NCBI RefSeq assembly: GCF_000220395.1
Contig: NW_004085879.1
Location: 1 to 64,000, forward strand
Source: Ichthyophthirius multifiliis
Taxonomy: Eukaryota > Ciliophora > Oligohymenophorea > Hymenostomatida
Direction: 5' to 3'
DNA length: 64,000 bases
Shown: positions 11,757 through 34,200 of the stretch, piece after piece
Layout: every line of letters starts with the position of its first letter
Position numbering within the stretch: position 1 is the stretch's first letter
Notes under the pieces: model-generated
What the model was told of the DNA's origin: nothing
What the model saw: the letters and a program-made list of their open reading frames with translations, nothing else
Databases searched by the model: none
Translations under genes and position numbers: made by a program

Positions 11757-14700
11757 ATGAAAAGAATATTGGTATTATTAACCATATTATTTTTACTAAA
11801 TGCAATTAAAAATGACCCTGCTAGTTTGCATACTGGATAAATTACTTAATCTGAAGAAAAAGTCTATGTTTATAGAGTAAACTACAGAGGAGATAATGAT
11901 ATTATATAAGATGATGACCTTCCCCCAACTGATTTCCAACCAGGATCTAATACCAGCACTACTACAACCACAAACTAAAATGGATAAACAGTAACAACTA
12001 CTACTACAACAGGCACAACTACTACTACAACAGGTACAACAAGTGGAGGAGGCTAATTAAACGTTGTGTCAGAGATTAGCGAATGGGATGAAGATGATGA
12101 AGGAACATAAGTAAACACTACCTAAAATTTGAATATAACAATGTATTCATTAATTAAGTAGTTGTCGAAGATAAAAAATTCAATGTAGACGAAACCAAGA
12201 GCTAATAAGAATTAAAAACCTATTAAAATTAATTCAATGGAATTTTAGAATTCTCAATCTAAGGATGGATTAAATTAACACCTAAAGCAAACAGATCTAA
12301 CTGGTCGACAGGTTATCATTTCAATTAAAATGAAAAACCTGAAGATTATGCTAAACCCGGTGATAGAAACTTAGCTTTCTTCATAATTAATAATAGATTA
12401 CACTTCCCTACTTATGACTTGACTACTAAAAATAACAATTTATATAAAGAAATTGAATTCACAGCTAATAATGAAGGACAATGGTGTTTTGTATATCATA
12501 GTTATTCTCCTGCTATGCAAAAAGTATACTTATATACCTAATTTATGAACAATTAAAAACCTGGGGTATTTACTATTGAAAATGTAACTCATTAAGTCTC
12601 ATTTATTTATAGATTGTATGTCGGTCAAAGTTTCAATTATAAGAATTTCCCAGGAAGAATACAAAATCTTTCATTATGTGGTGGAAATAACTGTTATTAA
12701 GAAAATGTTGAAAAAATTTAGAAAATCATAAGTTTAAATCCTGCTAAAGAAATTGTCATTCCCTAAAAGAACTTTTTAGTTGTCGAAAGTTAAGAATTCA
12801 ATGTTGATGATGATAAAAAAGTCCCTGTTTATAAAAGATTCGAAAATGAATACAATGGAGTTTAAGAATTCTCAATTTCTGGTTGGTTTAGAATTAATAG
12901 AGGTTCCAATAGAGCTGCATGGTCTACTGGTTATCACTTCAATGATAACACCACTCCTTAAGATTTTGCTTAACCTGGTGACAGAACTCTCGCTTTCTTC
13001 ATAATTAATAATATTTTGCATTTCTGTACTTATGATTTAACTTCTAAAAATAACAATATTAACAAAAATATTGATTTCAATAATGATAATGAAGGATAAT
13101 GGCTTTATATTTAACATAGTTACAGTGATATGCTTTATAAAGCTTATGTCCATACACAATTTGCTGGATAATAACCTAAAGTTTTGAATTTCGACTCTAT
13201 TACTCATAGAACTTCTACTCTTTTCCACTTATGGGTTGGTTAAAGTTTCAATTATAGAAATTTCCCAGGAAGAATCGTCGGTTTGAACTTATGTGGAGGA
13301 AATGGATGTTACAGAGAACTTGGATTAGAAAAAGCCTGGGAAAATGCTCCTGCTGATATTGTTATACAGAGACAAGAAGTATAGATTGTTACTGAAAAAG
13401 ATTACGATTATAATGGTGCTGCTTCTCCCGTCTATTAGAAATTCGAAAATAAGTTCCCAGGAAATTAAGAATTCGCTATTACAACATGGATTAAAATTAC
13501 TCCTAACCTAGCTAGACCCACATGGGCTACAGGTTATCATTTCAACTCTAATGTTGTTCCTACTGATTTCGCTAAACTAGGGGATAGAACTTTAGCTTTC
13601 TTTATTATTAATAATATACTTCATTTCCCTACTTATGATGTCAAAACTAATAATCCTAATGTTAACTAAAATATTAATATTTAAGAATTTAATGTAGGAT
13701 CATGGGCTTTAATCTATCATGGATATACAGATAAAGGAAGCAAAGCTTTCGTTTATACTCAATTCCAAAACAGAGAACCTGATGTTTTAAGATTTAATAA
13801 TATTTATCATAAAGATGCTTTCTTTTATCATTTATGGGTTGGATAAAGTTTCGCTTATAAAAACTTCCCTGGTAGAATTAACAACTTGAGATTATGTGGT
13901 GGTTCTGGATGTTATAGAGAGTAAGGTTTCGAAAATGATTGGGCTAAATCACCTGTTCCTCCATTATTACCTAAGTAAGAATTTTCAATATTAGATGATA
14001 AAGATTTCGATTTCAATGGACCTGCTACTCCAGTTTATTAAAAATTCGAAAATAAATTTAACGGAGTTTAAGAATTCTCAATCACATGTTGGATTAAGAT
14101 TGCACCTAATGTAGCTAGAACAGTATGGACTTCAGGTTATCATTTCAACTCTAATTAATAACCTGCCGATTTGGAAAAACATGGAGATAGAACTTTATCT
14201 TTCTTTGTCATCAATAATACTCTTCACTTCCCTACTTATGACTTAGCAACTAATAATATTAATCTATATAAAAATATTGACTTTACAAATGCATAAGTTG
14301 GAGTTTGGGCTTTAGTATATCATGCTTATACTAATAACGGAAATAAAGCTTTCGTTTTTAACTAATTCTACAATAGCAAACCTTCTACTTTGAATTTCCC
14401 TAATGTCATTCATAGAGATTCTAATATCTATCATTTATGGGTTGGATAAAGTTTCGCTTATAAAAACTTCCCCGGTAGAATTAACAACTTGAGATTATGT
14501 GGTGGTATTGGATGTTATAGAGAGTTAGGGTTCGAAAATGATTGGATAAATCTCCTGTTCCTCCAGTATACCTAAATAAGAAATTTAAATATTTAGATGA
14601 TAAAATTTTCGATTTCAATGGACCTGCTACTCCAGTTTATTAAAAATTCGAAAATAAATTTAACGGAGTTTAAGAATTTTCAATCACATGTTGGATTAAG

Positions 14701-16494
14701 ATTGCACCTAATGTAGCTAGAACATGTATGGACTTCAGGTTATCATTTCAACTCTAATGAATAACCTGCTGATGTGGAAAAGCATGGAGATAGAACTTTA
14801 TCTTTCTTCATCATAAATAATATGCTTCACTTCCCGACTTATGATTTAGCAACTAATAATATAAATCTTTATAAAAATATTGACTTTACTGATCTATAAG
14901 TTGGAGTTTGGGCTTTAGTATATCATGCTTATACTAATAACGGAAATAAGGCTTTCGTATATAATTAATTCTAAAATAACAAACCTTCTATTTTGAATTT
15001 CCCTAATGTAATTCATTAAGATTCTAAAATATATCATTTATGGGTCGGATAAAGTTTTGCTTATAAAAACTTCCCTGGTAGAATTAACAACTTGAGATTA
15101 TGTGGTGGTTCTGGATGTTATAGAGAGTAAGGTTTTGAAAGTGATTGGGCTAAATCTCCTGTTCCTCCAGTTATTCCTAAATAAGAATTTTCAATATTAG
15201 ATGATAAAGATTTTGATTTCAATGGACCTGCTACTCCAGTTTATTAAAAATTCGAAAATAAATTTAACGGAGTTTAAGAATTCTCAATCACATGTTGGAT
15301 TAAGATTGCACCCAATGTAGCTAGAACATTATGGACTTCAGGTTATCATTTCAACTCTAATGAATAACCTGCTGATATGGAAAAGCTTGGAGATAGAACA
15401 TTATCTTTCTTCATCATAAATAATATGCTTCACTTCCCTACTTATGACTTAGCAACTAATAATATAAATCTCTATTAAAATATCGACTTTACTGATGCAT
15501 AAGTTGGAGTTTGGGCTTTAGTATATCATGCTTATACTAATAACGGCAATAAGGCTTTCGTCTTTAACCAATTTAATAATAGCAAACCTTCAATTTTGAA
15601 TTTCCCTAATGTTGTTCATTAAGTTTCTAAAATATATCATTTATGGGTCGGATAAAGTTTTGCTTATAAAAACTTCCCTGGTAGAATTAACAACTTGAGA
15701 TTATGTGGTGGTTCAGGATGTTATAGAGAATAAGGTTTGAAAATGAATTGAATAACAAACCTTTACCTCCTACATATCCTTAAGTTGTCAATAAAGTATT
15801 AGATGACAAAGAATTTAGCACAGATGGTACAGCTTCACCAGTATATGTTAAATATGAAGATAAATTTGAAGGAATCTAAGAATTTTCTATCTAGGCTTGG
15901 ATTAGAATTTAAGCTGGTTCTAACAGACAAACTTGGTCAACTGGTTATCACTTTAACTCAAATGCTTCTCCTACAGATTGTTCTAAACATGGTGATAGGA
16001 CTCTTACTCTTTTTGTAATTAACAATACATTGCATTATTCTACTTATGACTTAAATTCTAACAATATCAACTATTATTAAAACGTTAATTTAGATGCTGA
16101 AGGAGTATGGGCTTTAGTATATTCTGCTTATTCTGACACCTTACAAAAATCTTATGCTTTCACCTAATTCTAAGGAAAAAATGCTTAAACTTTACATTAT
16201 AAAAATGTCAGACATTAAACATCTAAAGTTTATCACTTATGGGTTGGATAAAGTTTCGGTTATAAAAACTTCCCGGGTAGAATTAGCAATTTATCTTTGT
16301 GTGGAGGTACTGGATGTTATCGTGAATAAGGATTGAGTGCTGATTCTGTTTCTTTTAATAAAAGTATTATTGTTGAAAAACAATCTATTGCTTTAATCTA
16401 AAAAGAAACCACTACTGGTAAAAGAAAATGTAAAAATTGTTTAAATTTAAGATAATCTAAATAAGCTAAATTAGTAGCTGAAGAACAAGAGTGA
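11757..16494 (+). CDS. Secreted protein of seven LamG-like repeats, with frame breaks
   Basis: The product starts MKRILVLLTILFLLNAI, a good signal peptide, then a Thr-rich low-complexity spacer. About seven tandem units of roughly 600 nt (200 residues) follow, beginning near 12150, 12770, 13380, 13980, 14580, 15180 and 15790. Each has the landmarks GYHF, GDRTLAFFIINN, LHFPTYDL, a HLWVGQSF block, KNFPGRI, then LCGG..GCYRE with two conserved Cys. The fold suggested is a LamG/concanavalin-A-like jelly roll, which typically binds glycans or proteins outside the cell. The tail has KRKCKNC. TGA is at 16492-16494. The frame is not continuous: one base is apparently missing at A4 12124-12127 and at T3 15736-15738, and about 14545-14725 (unit 5) is out of frame with several compensating indels. 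Units 4-6 are the most alike, pointing to recent duplication. Confidence 0.75.
11985..12050 (+). repeat. Thr-coding low-complexity (ACN)n tract
   Basis: Runs of ACA/ACT codons encode a Thr-rich, Gly-ended linker between the signal peptide and the first LamG-like unit. Such tracts are common O-glycosylation stalks in secreted proteins; that role is an inference. Confidence 0.7.
12150..16335 (+). repeat. Seven tandem ~600-bp protein-coding repeats
   Basis: The unit length is about 600 nt. The phrase beginning TCATTTATGGGT-TGGATAAAGTTT recurs in most units, and units 4, 5 and 6 (about 13980-15780) share long near-identical stretches, consistent with recent unequal crossing-over or an assembly collapse/expansion hazard. 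Confidence 0.85.
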
Positions 16495-16694
16495 ATAAAT
16501 AAATTTGTTTGAGAATTTTTTTTAATAATAAATATATATTTATTATTAAGTATTTTTTTATAAATTAAATAATAATTTTTTATTTAATTTATTAATAAGT
16601 TTTTATTATTTATCTTTTTTTTTAATTATAAAAATAATAAAAAAATAAATATATAACATTTCTTTTATATAATTTTTTTCTTTTTCATTTTGCT

Positions 16695-17393
16695 TCAGTT
16701 ATCATATTTATTTTATTATTATTATTAGTCTCTTTAGTATTAATTAAAGTATGCTCTTTATTATTCTGAATCAATACTTTTCATCATCTTAACAAAATTT
16801 TAATATTAATAATTTTCTTATTCAGATTATTATATTTTTTAACTTTACAACTATTAATATTAAATATTTAAATTTGAAAAAATATCATTCTATTATTATT
16901 AATTTGCTTATCCAGTTTTAATAAAATTATTTTATTAAATTTTAAAACTATTCCCATTGCTCGAAAAATATTAATCTTTTGTCAATACTTTGGCACTTTC
17001 ACTTCCCTTAGGATATTAAATTCGAAAATATTAATCACTTTTTCTTATGTTATCATTAAATTTTTTACAATCAGATTAGTATGAAAAAAAATTATTTTTA
17101 TTTATTAGCAAATCCTATATTTTTTAAAAAAATAAATATTAAAAAAATTGTTTCTTGAAATTTATTTTAACTTCATTATTCTTTGATTTAAAAGATAATT
17201 CATTTTCTTATTTTAATATACTTTATTGCTTATTTTCTGCTTTTTATGTTGTTAAAATTCTTGGCTCAAAATCATACATTATCATCATACATGTACCACT
17301 TTAATTTTAAATTTAATTAATTAATATTTTTATTTTAATTTTATTAATTAAATACACTTCTTCATTTTCGTAATCGTAAATATCATAAGACAT
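16695..17393 (-). CDS. Gln-rich hypothetical protein
   Basis: The single open frame runs from ATG 17393-17391 to TGA 16697-16695, 232 residues. I do not recognise it. It starts MSYDIYDYENEEV, contains PKGSESAKVLTKDQYFSSNG in the centre and ends in a Q-run written mostly in TAA. The early segment IKIKILINQIQNQ could be a retained or true intron, since the flanking residues are acidic and the segment is A/T only. It is convergent with the LamG-repeat gene, 200 bases away. No membrane segment is visible. The high Gln content is typical of ciliate proteins and says little on function. Confidence 0.6.
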
Positions 17394-19011
17394 TAAATAT
17401 ATATTTTTTTAAAAAATCAAATGTTTAGTGAACGCCTAATAATATATACTTAATTTTTTAAAATATATTAATATTTTTATTCTAATAACTTTTATTTTAT
17501 GTAAAAATATAGTAATTTTTATTAAATATTAAAATATAATTTTTTAAATTTATCTGTATTTTATATTTTAACACTGTTATATATTTATTATTTATAAAAA
17601 AAAAAATCATAAATAAATTATGTATTATTTAAAAATAATTTATAAGAATTTTGACTTAAATTTTTTATTTCTTAAAACTATTATATTTTTAATAAACTTT
17701 TATAAAAACAATTTAATTGTATATTTAATTAAATAAAAATTCAATAATATAATATAAAATTTAATTTTATTGTATAATTTTTATACTATATTTTTTGAAA
17801 TAAAAAAATAATTACGTAAACTTAAATATAAAATCAAGTTTAAGTTTAAGTTTTATAACTATCTTAAATAAATCAAATATAATAATACACTTAAGAAGAC
17901 TAAATAAATACAATTATAAATTAAAAATATCAATATTTATCGTATTTAAATTAGAATATAGATTAATTTAAGATCAAAGTAAAATATAGATAATAGTAAA
18001 ATTTAATAAAGACATTTCATAAAATAAACTTAATATTTAAAATTATACAAATTATGAGAAAAAATTAATTAATTTAAATATGAAATATTGTGTATTAACA
18101 TTAAAATTAAACTAGAATTACAACATTATTAAATATTATTATATTAAAAGAGAAAGGAAAAAAATAGAATTCTATATTTAATTTCTTGAAAATAGAATAT
18201 CTTTACTAAAAAATCAAAAGTATAAAAAAAATAGAAGAAACGAGTAAATAAGCGCTAGTAATATATAATATAAATATTTTAAAATATGTTTATAATAAAA
18301 ACTAAAATTTATTTTAATAAAGCTTATTAATTTTTTTAAAAATATTAATATTTAGGCATGAATAATTTAAAATAATAAAATTAATGACTTAACTAATAAA
18401 ATCTTAAAATTTAGAAAAAGGGGAATTTTAAGCAAAAAATTTTAATGATTCAAAAATAAGAATGTTAATTGCATATAATATATTATAAAATTTAATAAAG
18501 TAAAAACTATTTATAATAATATGATTAATAAGTAAATATAAATAAATAGACAAATAAAAGTAAAAAATATTTTTTTAATGTAAAGACATAAAAAAGAAAT
18601 TATTAAAAATGAAGCAAAATAAAAATATTTTAAATAATAATAAATAAAAAATACAAGATTTATTGTCATTATTAATAAGTAATTTAATAAAAAAATATAA
18701 TAATAAAAATTTTTATAAACATTTTTAAAAATAAATTTTATATAAAATATATTAAATATCAATCATTATATAGATTATTTATTAAAAATATTTAAAAAAA
18801 ATATTAAATATATATTAATATTTAAAAAATATGATTAAATCTAATATGAAAAAAGAATTTAAGTAAATAAATAATAATTAATTAAATAAAAAAAAAATTG
18901 TAATTTATATATGATTATGAAAAAATATTATTAAAGTTAATATCTATTAACATATTTATTATTATTATTATTATATTATTTATTATTATTATTATTATTT
19001 TTTATTTTTTT
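17394..19011. other. Long AT-rich intergenic region
   Basis: About 1.6 kb of A/T DNA holds no frame I trust. A standard-code hydrophobic ORF at 18511..18762 has the F/Y/I/L composition expected of AT noise. A (TTA)n microsatellite lies at about 18958-19000, just past the kinase stop codon. Confidence 0.55.
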
Positions 19012-25058
<6,047 letters not shown>

Positions 25059-25286
25059 ATTTTTTTAGTTTATATAACAAAGAAAAATAAAATTATAATA
25101 TAAATTATACTAACATATTTTTTCACAAAATATTAAATAAAATATTTTTATTAAAAAAGTCAACTTTTGATCATAAAATATATATTTTTATTTTTGCATT
25201 TTAAATAAATAAGTAATAAATAATTCAATTTTTATATAAATATAAAAAATATTTTATTAATAATTAATTAATACATTTAATTTTAT
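25059..25286. promoter_or_regulatory. Short AT-rich upstream region of kinase gene
   Basis: This gap holds the kinase 5' flank and possibly the 3' end of the helicase gene; only A/T sequence is visible. Confidence 0.3.
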
Positions 25287-28354
<3,068 letters not shown>

Positions 28355-28660
28355 GTTTTTTATTCATATTTTGTAAATGATTTTTTATATTTTAATTATA
28401 TTTTAATTATAAGATAAATAAAGATATTTAAAGCATAGTATTTAAAAAATTGATTGTAATAAAATGATGTAAATCATAAAATAATAATAATTATTATAGA
28501 ACTTATTTAATTAGTTTTTTATTTCAATATTTAAATATAAATAATTAGTTTTCATGCATTTAATATTTATTTTTTATATTCTTTAAAATTATAGTCTAAT
28601 AAATTTTAAATATTTTTTAATTTTAACATATATATCAATTTTTTTATTTATCTTAATCAA
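28355..28660. other. AT-rich intergenic region
   Basis: About 300 bases between the helicase start and the stop of the upstream WD40 gene. No motif beyond A/T runs is seen. Confidence 0.5.
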
Positions 28661-30791
28661 TCATTAAAACTAATTTCTTTATCAATGTTTCTTCTATTGA
28701 CTAAATTATCATCATCATATTCATCATCTGAATAATTCTTTTAAATTTCTTTTTTTTATCCTTTAGTTTTAGTAATTAAACTATCCATAGTTTTATTTAA
28801 AGCTCTTGTGTTTTTTTCAATTTAACTTAATTTATTATTATAACTATCATTTTAATTTATATCTTTTTCTTAAATTTAATTATTTTATTTATATTTTCTT
28901 TTTTGCTTAAGATTTTTCCATATTTAATAACCAACTACGAGAGCTATAAAACTTAATATCCTATTTATTTTATAAACATTTTTTAAAAAACTAAACTTAA
29001 ATATATATTTTAATACATAGGGACTCTAATTTATGAAAAAAAATCATTATCTTTTATAACTGGAAAAACAATTTCAAACAATTGGTAAGAAGTTAAACTT
29101 TAATCTTTAGATGTCTCTGTAAAAAGAATAAAATTCATTTATTGATATTTTTATGAAATTATATGCCTTTTATAATTTAAGAAATTATTATCTTCGAATA
29201 ATTATATTTAAAATCCTTTTTATTCATTCCCTTTATATAAATCAGTTGTATTTAAAATCCGAACTTTATTTTGAATTTCATTGTAAAGTAAAATATATTT
29301 TTTTATAACAATAAAGCCATCATATTCTAATTTTTGAATATTAATTTCGAAGTCATCTATATCTTAGACAATCTAAATTTTCTCTTTTATATTACAATAT
29401 TCATCCGTATTTTTATATTCAAATAAAATAATTTCTTATTTATCATTTAAAGCATAAATAAGTCCATTTTAGTTTTAATCAATCTTTACATCTAAAAAAA
29501 CATTATTTTACTTTATTATTTATTTAAAATAAAAAAAATATTTTGTTAATACTATATCGCATTCATAATTAGTTTTTTTAAAAGTATTTAAATTAAAAAA
29601 TCCAATTTCTTCTTTAGCTTTATTTTAATTTTTTAAAATAAATAAAATTATTTTTTAAATATTTACTCGCATAAATCAAATTAGGAAAAGATTTAAATAA
29701 AAACTTTATAGGATGTCCTTTTTTACTCATTTATTGTTTATTTACATATGTACCATTTTTATTATATGTACTATTTTATTTTTTTATTGATATAAAATAA
29801 ATTAATTTTATTAATAAAAATACTGAATAAATCCGTAATTATCCCCAACTAAAAAATACTTAAATTATCCTTTGAAATTAATAAAAATAAAAGATATAAC
29901 TTGTTCCTATTATTTTTTTAAAAAAATTAAAAAAACTATTAAAACAGATAAAAAAATTAATACATTCAAAGGAATATCTTAATTAAAAGATTATAAACCA
30001 ATAATACTTTCTGGTTTTAATTTATATTTGAATTAGTTAAAGCTTTCCTAAGTTGATTATTTAACTTTAGTATTTTCTAGTTTAGCAATTCTAATTTTAT
30101 AATCATCACCAACAGTGGCTACAAAAACATCATCCTAGTTTTACGATACAGTAAATTTGACAATTTAATGTCCGGGAGTATATACATCAGTAATTTTTAC
30201 TCCACTTAAATCATGAACTATTATATTAAAATCTTTCGTAGAACTAACAATCATATGATTAGCGACTATTTATTTATATGTAGTATATTGAAAGGTATTA
30301 ATGAATTATGTTTCCTCAGTTTATATATTATCTATAATCGAAAATTTTTTTATAGAATGATTCATTAATTATTTTTGCTATTATTTCGTTGACTATTTTT
30401 ATTAAATATTTGTTTATATATTATAATAATTATTTATTTGATTTTAATTGCTTATTTATTATTATTAAAAAATATCATCTTAATCTACTTATTGAGAGCT
30501 TTTTGTGTTTTATTAAAATTCAGTTATGTTAAAATCTTAAAATGTCACATTATTATTTACCATGCTTTGCCTTAAATTTTAAAGTAAATGCAATTTTGTT
30601 TAATTTAAATCTATTAAATTTTCTAATTCTTATAATTCCATAAGTAATATATCAACCTTTTGTTCATTATCTTTTTTTTCAGTACTTATTTATAGTTTAT
30701 TTTTTTCGTTTAATTCTTTTTAATCTTATATTTAATGTTAAAAACTTTGTATAGATATTAATTAAATTATTATATATTTTAACAATATCAT
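28661..30791 (-). CDS. WD40-repeat protein with N-terminal coiled coil and C-terminal membrane helix
   Basis: The ATG at 30791-30789 opens a hydrophobic start followed by a long heptad-like segment, KDNEQKVDILLMELQELENL. After a Q-rich linker come beta-propeller-type repeats: NHMIVSSTKDFNIIVHDLSG and FVATVGDDYKIRIAKLEN near 30070-30260, and later FKGQFKYFLVGDNYGFIQYF. Near the C-terminus a single hydrophobic helix, ILSFIALVVGYQIW, precedes a basic then acidic tail ending in EISFND and TGA 28663-28661. The layout (coiled coil, propeller, one membrane pass, tail) suggests a membrane-anchored scaffold. I cannot match it to a named family. Several introns lie between 28990 and 29950 and were not all placed. 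Confidence 0.65.
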
Positions 30792-31256
30792 TTTTTATAA
30801 TTTTCTTTTTATATTTAATATTTAATTTAAAAATATAAGAATTTATATTTAATATCTTAAAATTAAATATTTTAAAAAATGATTCTTATAATATTATATA
30901 AAAATTTAGGGAAAAATAAAATTTCTTAATAAAAATGCCTTTATAAATATATTATTATATAAATAAATTATTTTGAAAAAAAATATAGAAAACATTTTAA
31001 TTTTTATTAAAATGATTTAATAAATTATTTTATTATCTTAAAAATATTCTAATAACTATAAATTTTATAATATGCCGTCATAATTAGTTATATATTTTTA
31101 AAACCAAAATTATTTTTATTTAATAAAAATTATTATTTTCGTAAAATTTTGTTTATAAAATTATTAAAATAATATAATATATATTTTTTTTTAAATTAAT
31201 GCTTTTTATAAAACAAATATTATTTTTATAATTCAAGCTTTTAAATATCCTATATA
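30792..31256. other. AT-rich intergenic region
   Basis: About 460 bases of A/T-rich sequence between the WD40 gene start and the 3' end of the giant gene. No feature is seen. A plus-strand table-6 ORF starting at 31072 enters the next gene and is rejected as a shadow. Confidence 0.5.
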
Positions 31257-34200
31257 TCAATTTTAAACAATTTTATAAGTCATTCTTAGAACTTTATTGT
31301 TCGTAGGTATACTTGATTAAGGTCTAATAACATTATTAGTAGAGTTATATTTAGTTTATTTTTTTTACTTAGTATTTATTTTATCTTAATTAATCTATAT
31401 AGTTTTCTATAAAGTTTATTATTATTATACTGAAGTATTATTAATTTAAGTTTAAGATTATGCATTATTAACGTCTTAAGGAGAAATTTATTTATTTAAA
31501 TTTAATTAAGAATTAATTTAAGCTAACTAGAAATTTTAAGATTACTAAATATTAGTTTTAGTAATAAAATGAGAAGAAGCAATATTTTTATGAGTAGTAT
31601 AGAATTTCTGAGTATTTTTTTAAAATGACTATTTATTTTTAAGATCTAAGTTTTCTTCTAAACTTCTAATTTAATCATCCTTTATTTTTTATTATTTCAT
31701 AAAAAAGAGTCTTTCCTTTCTTGATTTTTATACATCTTGTCTTAACAATTCATTTTAATATTCCATTATGGCAATAGTTTTTTTTAACTAAAGGAGTTAC
31801 TCTTTCATATTTTCATATTAGCTTTACATTTCTTTTTTTCTCTATAAAGTTATTCATTAGTTGAATTATTATCATAAATTTATTATATTTTTCTATTATA
31901 TTTAGATTTGATACATTCCATTCTTAAAATTTTAAAAATTCTCATTTTTTAAAAATTAAGGATTAAACTCTTCACTTCTTTATTATTTAGTTCTTCTTTT
32001 TTTTATTCACTATTATCTTGCCATATATCATCCATTTTCTAAAATAAGCTTTCTAAATCTTCATTCAATGTTTTTTATACTGTTTCTTTCAAACATTTAT
32101 AATCATAATCTTTTATACATTCAATCATATTAAAAACTTCCAATTTCTATCCTTTCTTAAAATCATAATATCTACTTATCAAATTATCATTAGAAATCTA
32201 ATTATCTCTAAATTAATTACTATATTTTTTGAATATTTCCTACCTTAATTTTTCTCTTTCCTATTATCTCTATTCTATTGTATAAGTAGAGTTTTTTACA
32301 AAATGTTAAACCTCATATAATAAATCGTCGCTTTTTTCAGCTATTAAAGATTCAGCAATATTTTAAATATTATTTTCTAAAAAGTTTATTTTTTTATTTA
32401 ATTCTAGACTTTTATTTACTTCAAATTCGACATCTTTGCTTAAAATTTAATTTTTTTATTTGGCATTTTTTATTATTTAAGTATATTTATTTTCTATTAA
32501 TTAAATCAAATGAGTATTCACTATATATAAATGTTGTTTAAGGTTCTTTTTTAAAATTACAAGGGATTCATTTTTGTTCAAACATTTAATTTCTGCTGAA
32601 TCAAAATAAACTTTCTACATGAAATTCTAAAGAATAGAATTAATATCCAAAACATATAAATTATCATCTCCAGTTTAAAAAAATGTAGGAAGGATAAAAT
32701 TTCCTTTATTTTTTGGACTATTATTATTTGTCGTTTATTTGTTTCTTTATTCATTAATAAGTTTGGAAATAATGCAATTTTATTCATAATAAAAATCATT
32801 AGCCTCAGCATACATAGAACATTAAATTTAAAAAAGACAAATAATCATATCTTAAACAATAATACATTCAGGCGCTTTTTCGGTAATATAATTCATACTT
32901 TCCTTTTTAAATTAGCCTAATTTTTATTATCTATATTTATCATTATTTCTTTATTATTACTATTACTATTATTATTATAATAATTTCTATTCAATTTCAG
33001 CCAAATATTCGTTTTAAATTCTTGAAATTTCAACCAAAGGATCTTCACATCCATTTTCTTATAATTGACTTGAAATTTCAAAAGGCATAATATTTAATTT
33101 TCTTACTAAAAAAATTTCCTTACAAATCAACTATCTAGTTTTTAAATGTATAAATTTCGCACAATATCTTTCATAAGAAATTAAATTTTACTCTTCTTAA
33201 ATATTCGGATAATTTCTATTAATAAACCCTTCAATATCAACATTTAATTATTTTTTGGTTTCAAAAAGTTCCTAAAGTTAATACTATTCACATTTTATTA
33301 ATTTATTGTCCAATATAGAGTTAAACCGCATTATTGTTTTGCAAAAAAACTATTAAGGACATATTAATCTCATCTATTTTTCTTTATTAAAATATGAAGT
33401 AACATTATTATTTATACTTAGTCCATTATTATTAATAATTTGACTTTTTAAATCCCAAAAAACAACTCGTATTAAATTCATAAAATCAGAATTGGAGCTA
33501 TGCTAAATATTTCCTCCAGTCTATTAATGGAGAAAATTAGCAGATTTATCTTCAAAAAGAATACTTTTATCAAGTAAAATTTTTTAATCTGAATATTTTG
33601 CTAAAAATTGAATTTCATTAAAGTTGAAGTCAATGAGAATTTCCTTTAATATTTTTACAAATTTTTAATCATTTTTTTCTCTCGATTTATTAATTTAAAT
33701 TAAAAAAGAACATAGATTTTATATAAAATATCTATTAAGTAATTTTTCTAAATATAATAATATTGTCTCGTTAGTTTCTAAATTATCTACTTCTATATTA
33801 TTTATTGCATTTTCTCCTTTCTATACACTTTTACGTATTTTTTGGACATTTTATTATATCGTATTTATCCAAAGTTTTAAATTTTCCATACTTTTCCTTA
33901 ACCGAAGTTCATTTCTTCGAAAAACAAAATTTTCTCCTTTTATTAATTTTTCATTACTATATTCTTCTGTCTATTAAATTTTTTCAGAACCTAATTATCC
34001 TTACTAAAAATATAATAAATCTATTTGTTCTGATTAAAGAGAATTATCAAATGTAACCAAAGCCAATATTTAAATTATGCTTTCGAAGGTTCTATACATT
34101 ACAAAAAGATGTGTTTAGCGCAAATATAATAAAGACTTACATTCAAAATAATCTATTTTTTTTAAGACTTTTGATACATTATTGTTTAATTATATTGATT

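Noticed and set aside
18511-18762. Hydrophobic minus-strand ORF of 83 codons
   Set aside because: Composition of F, I, Y, L and K is what A/T noise gives in this frame; no motif and no neighbouring exon.
31072-31572. Plus-strand table-6 ORF of 166 codons
   Set aside because: It is antisense to the clearly coding Q/S/T-rich C-terminal tail of the giant gene.
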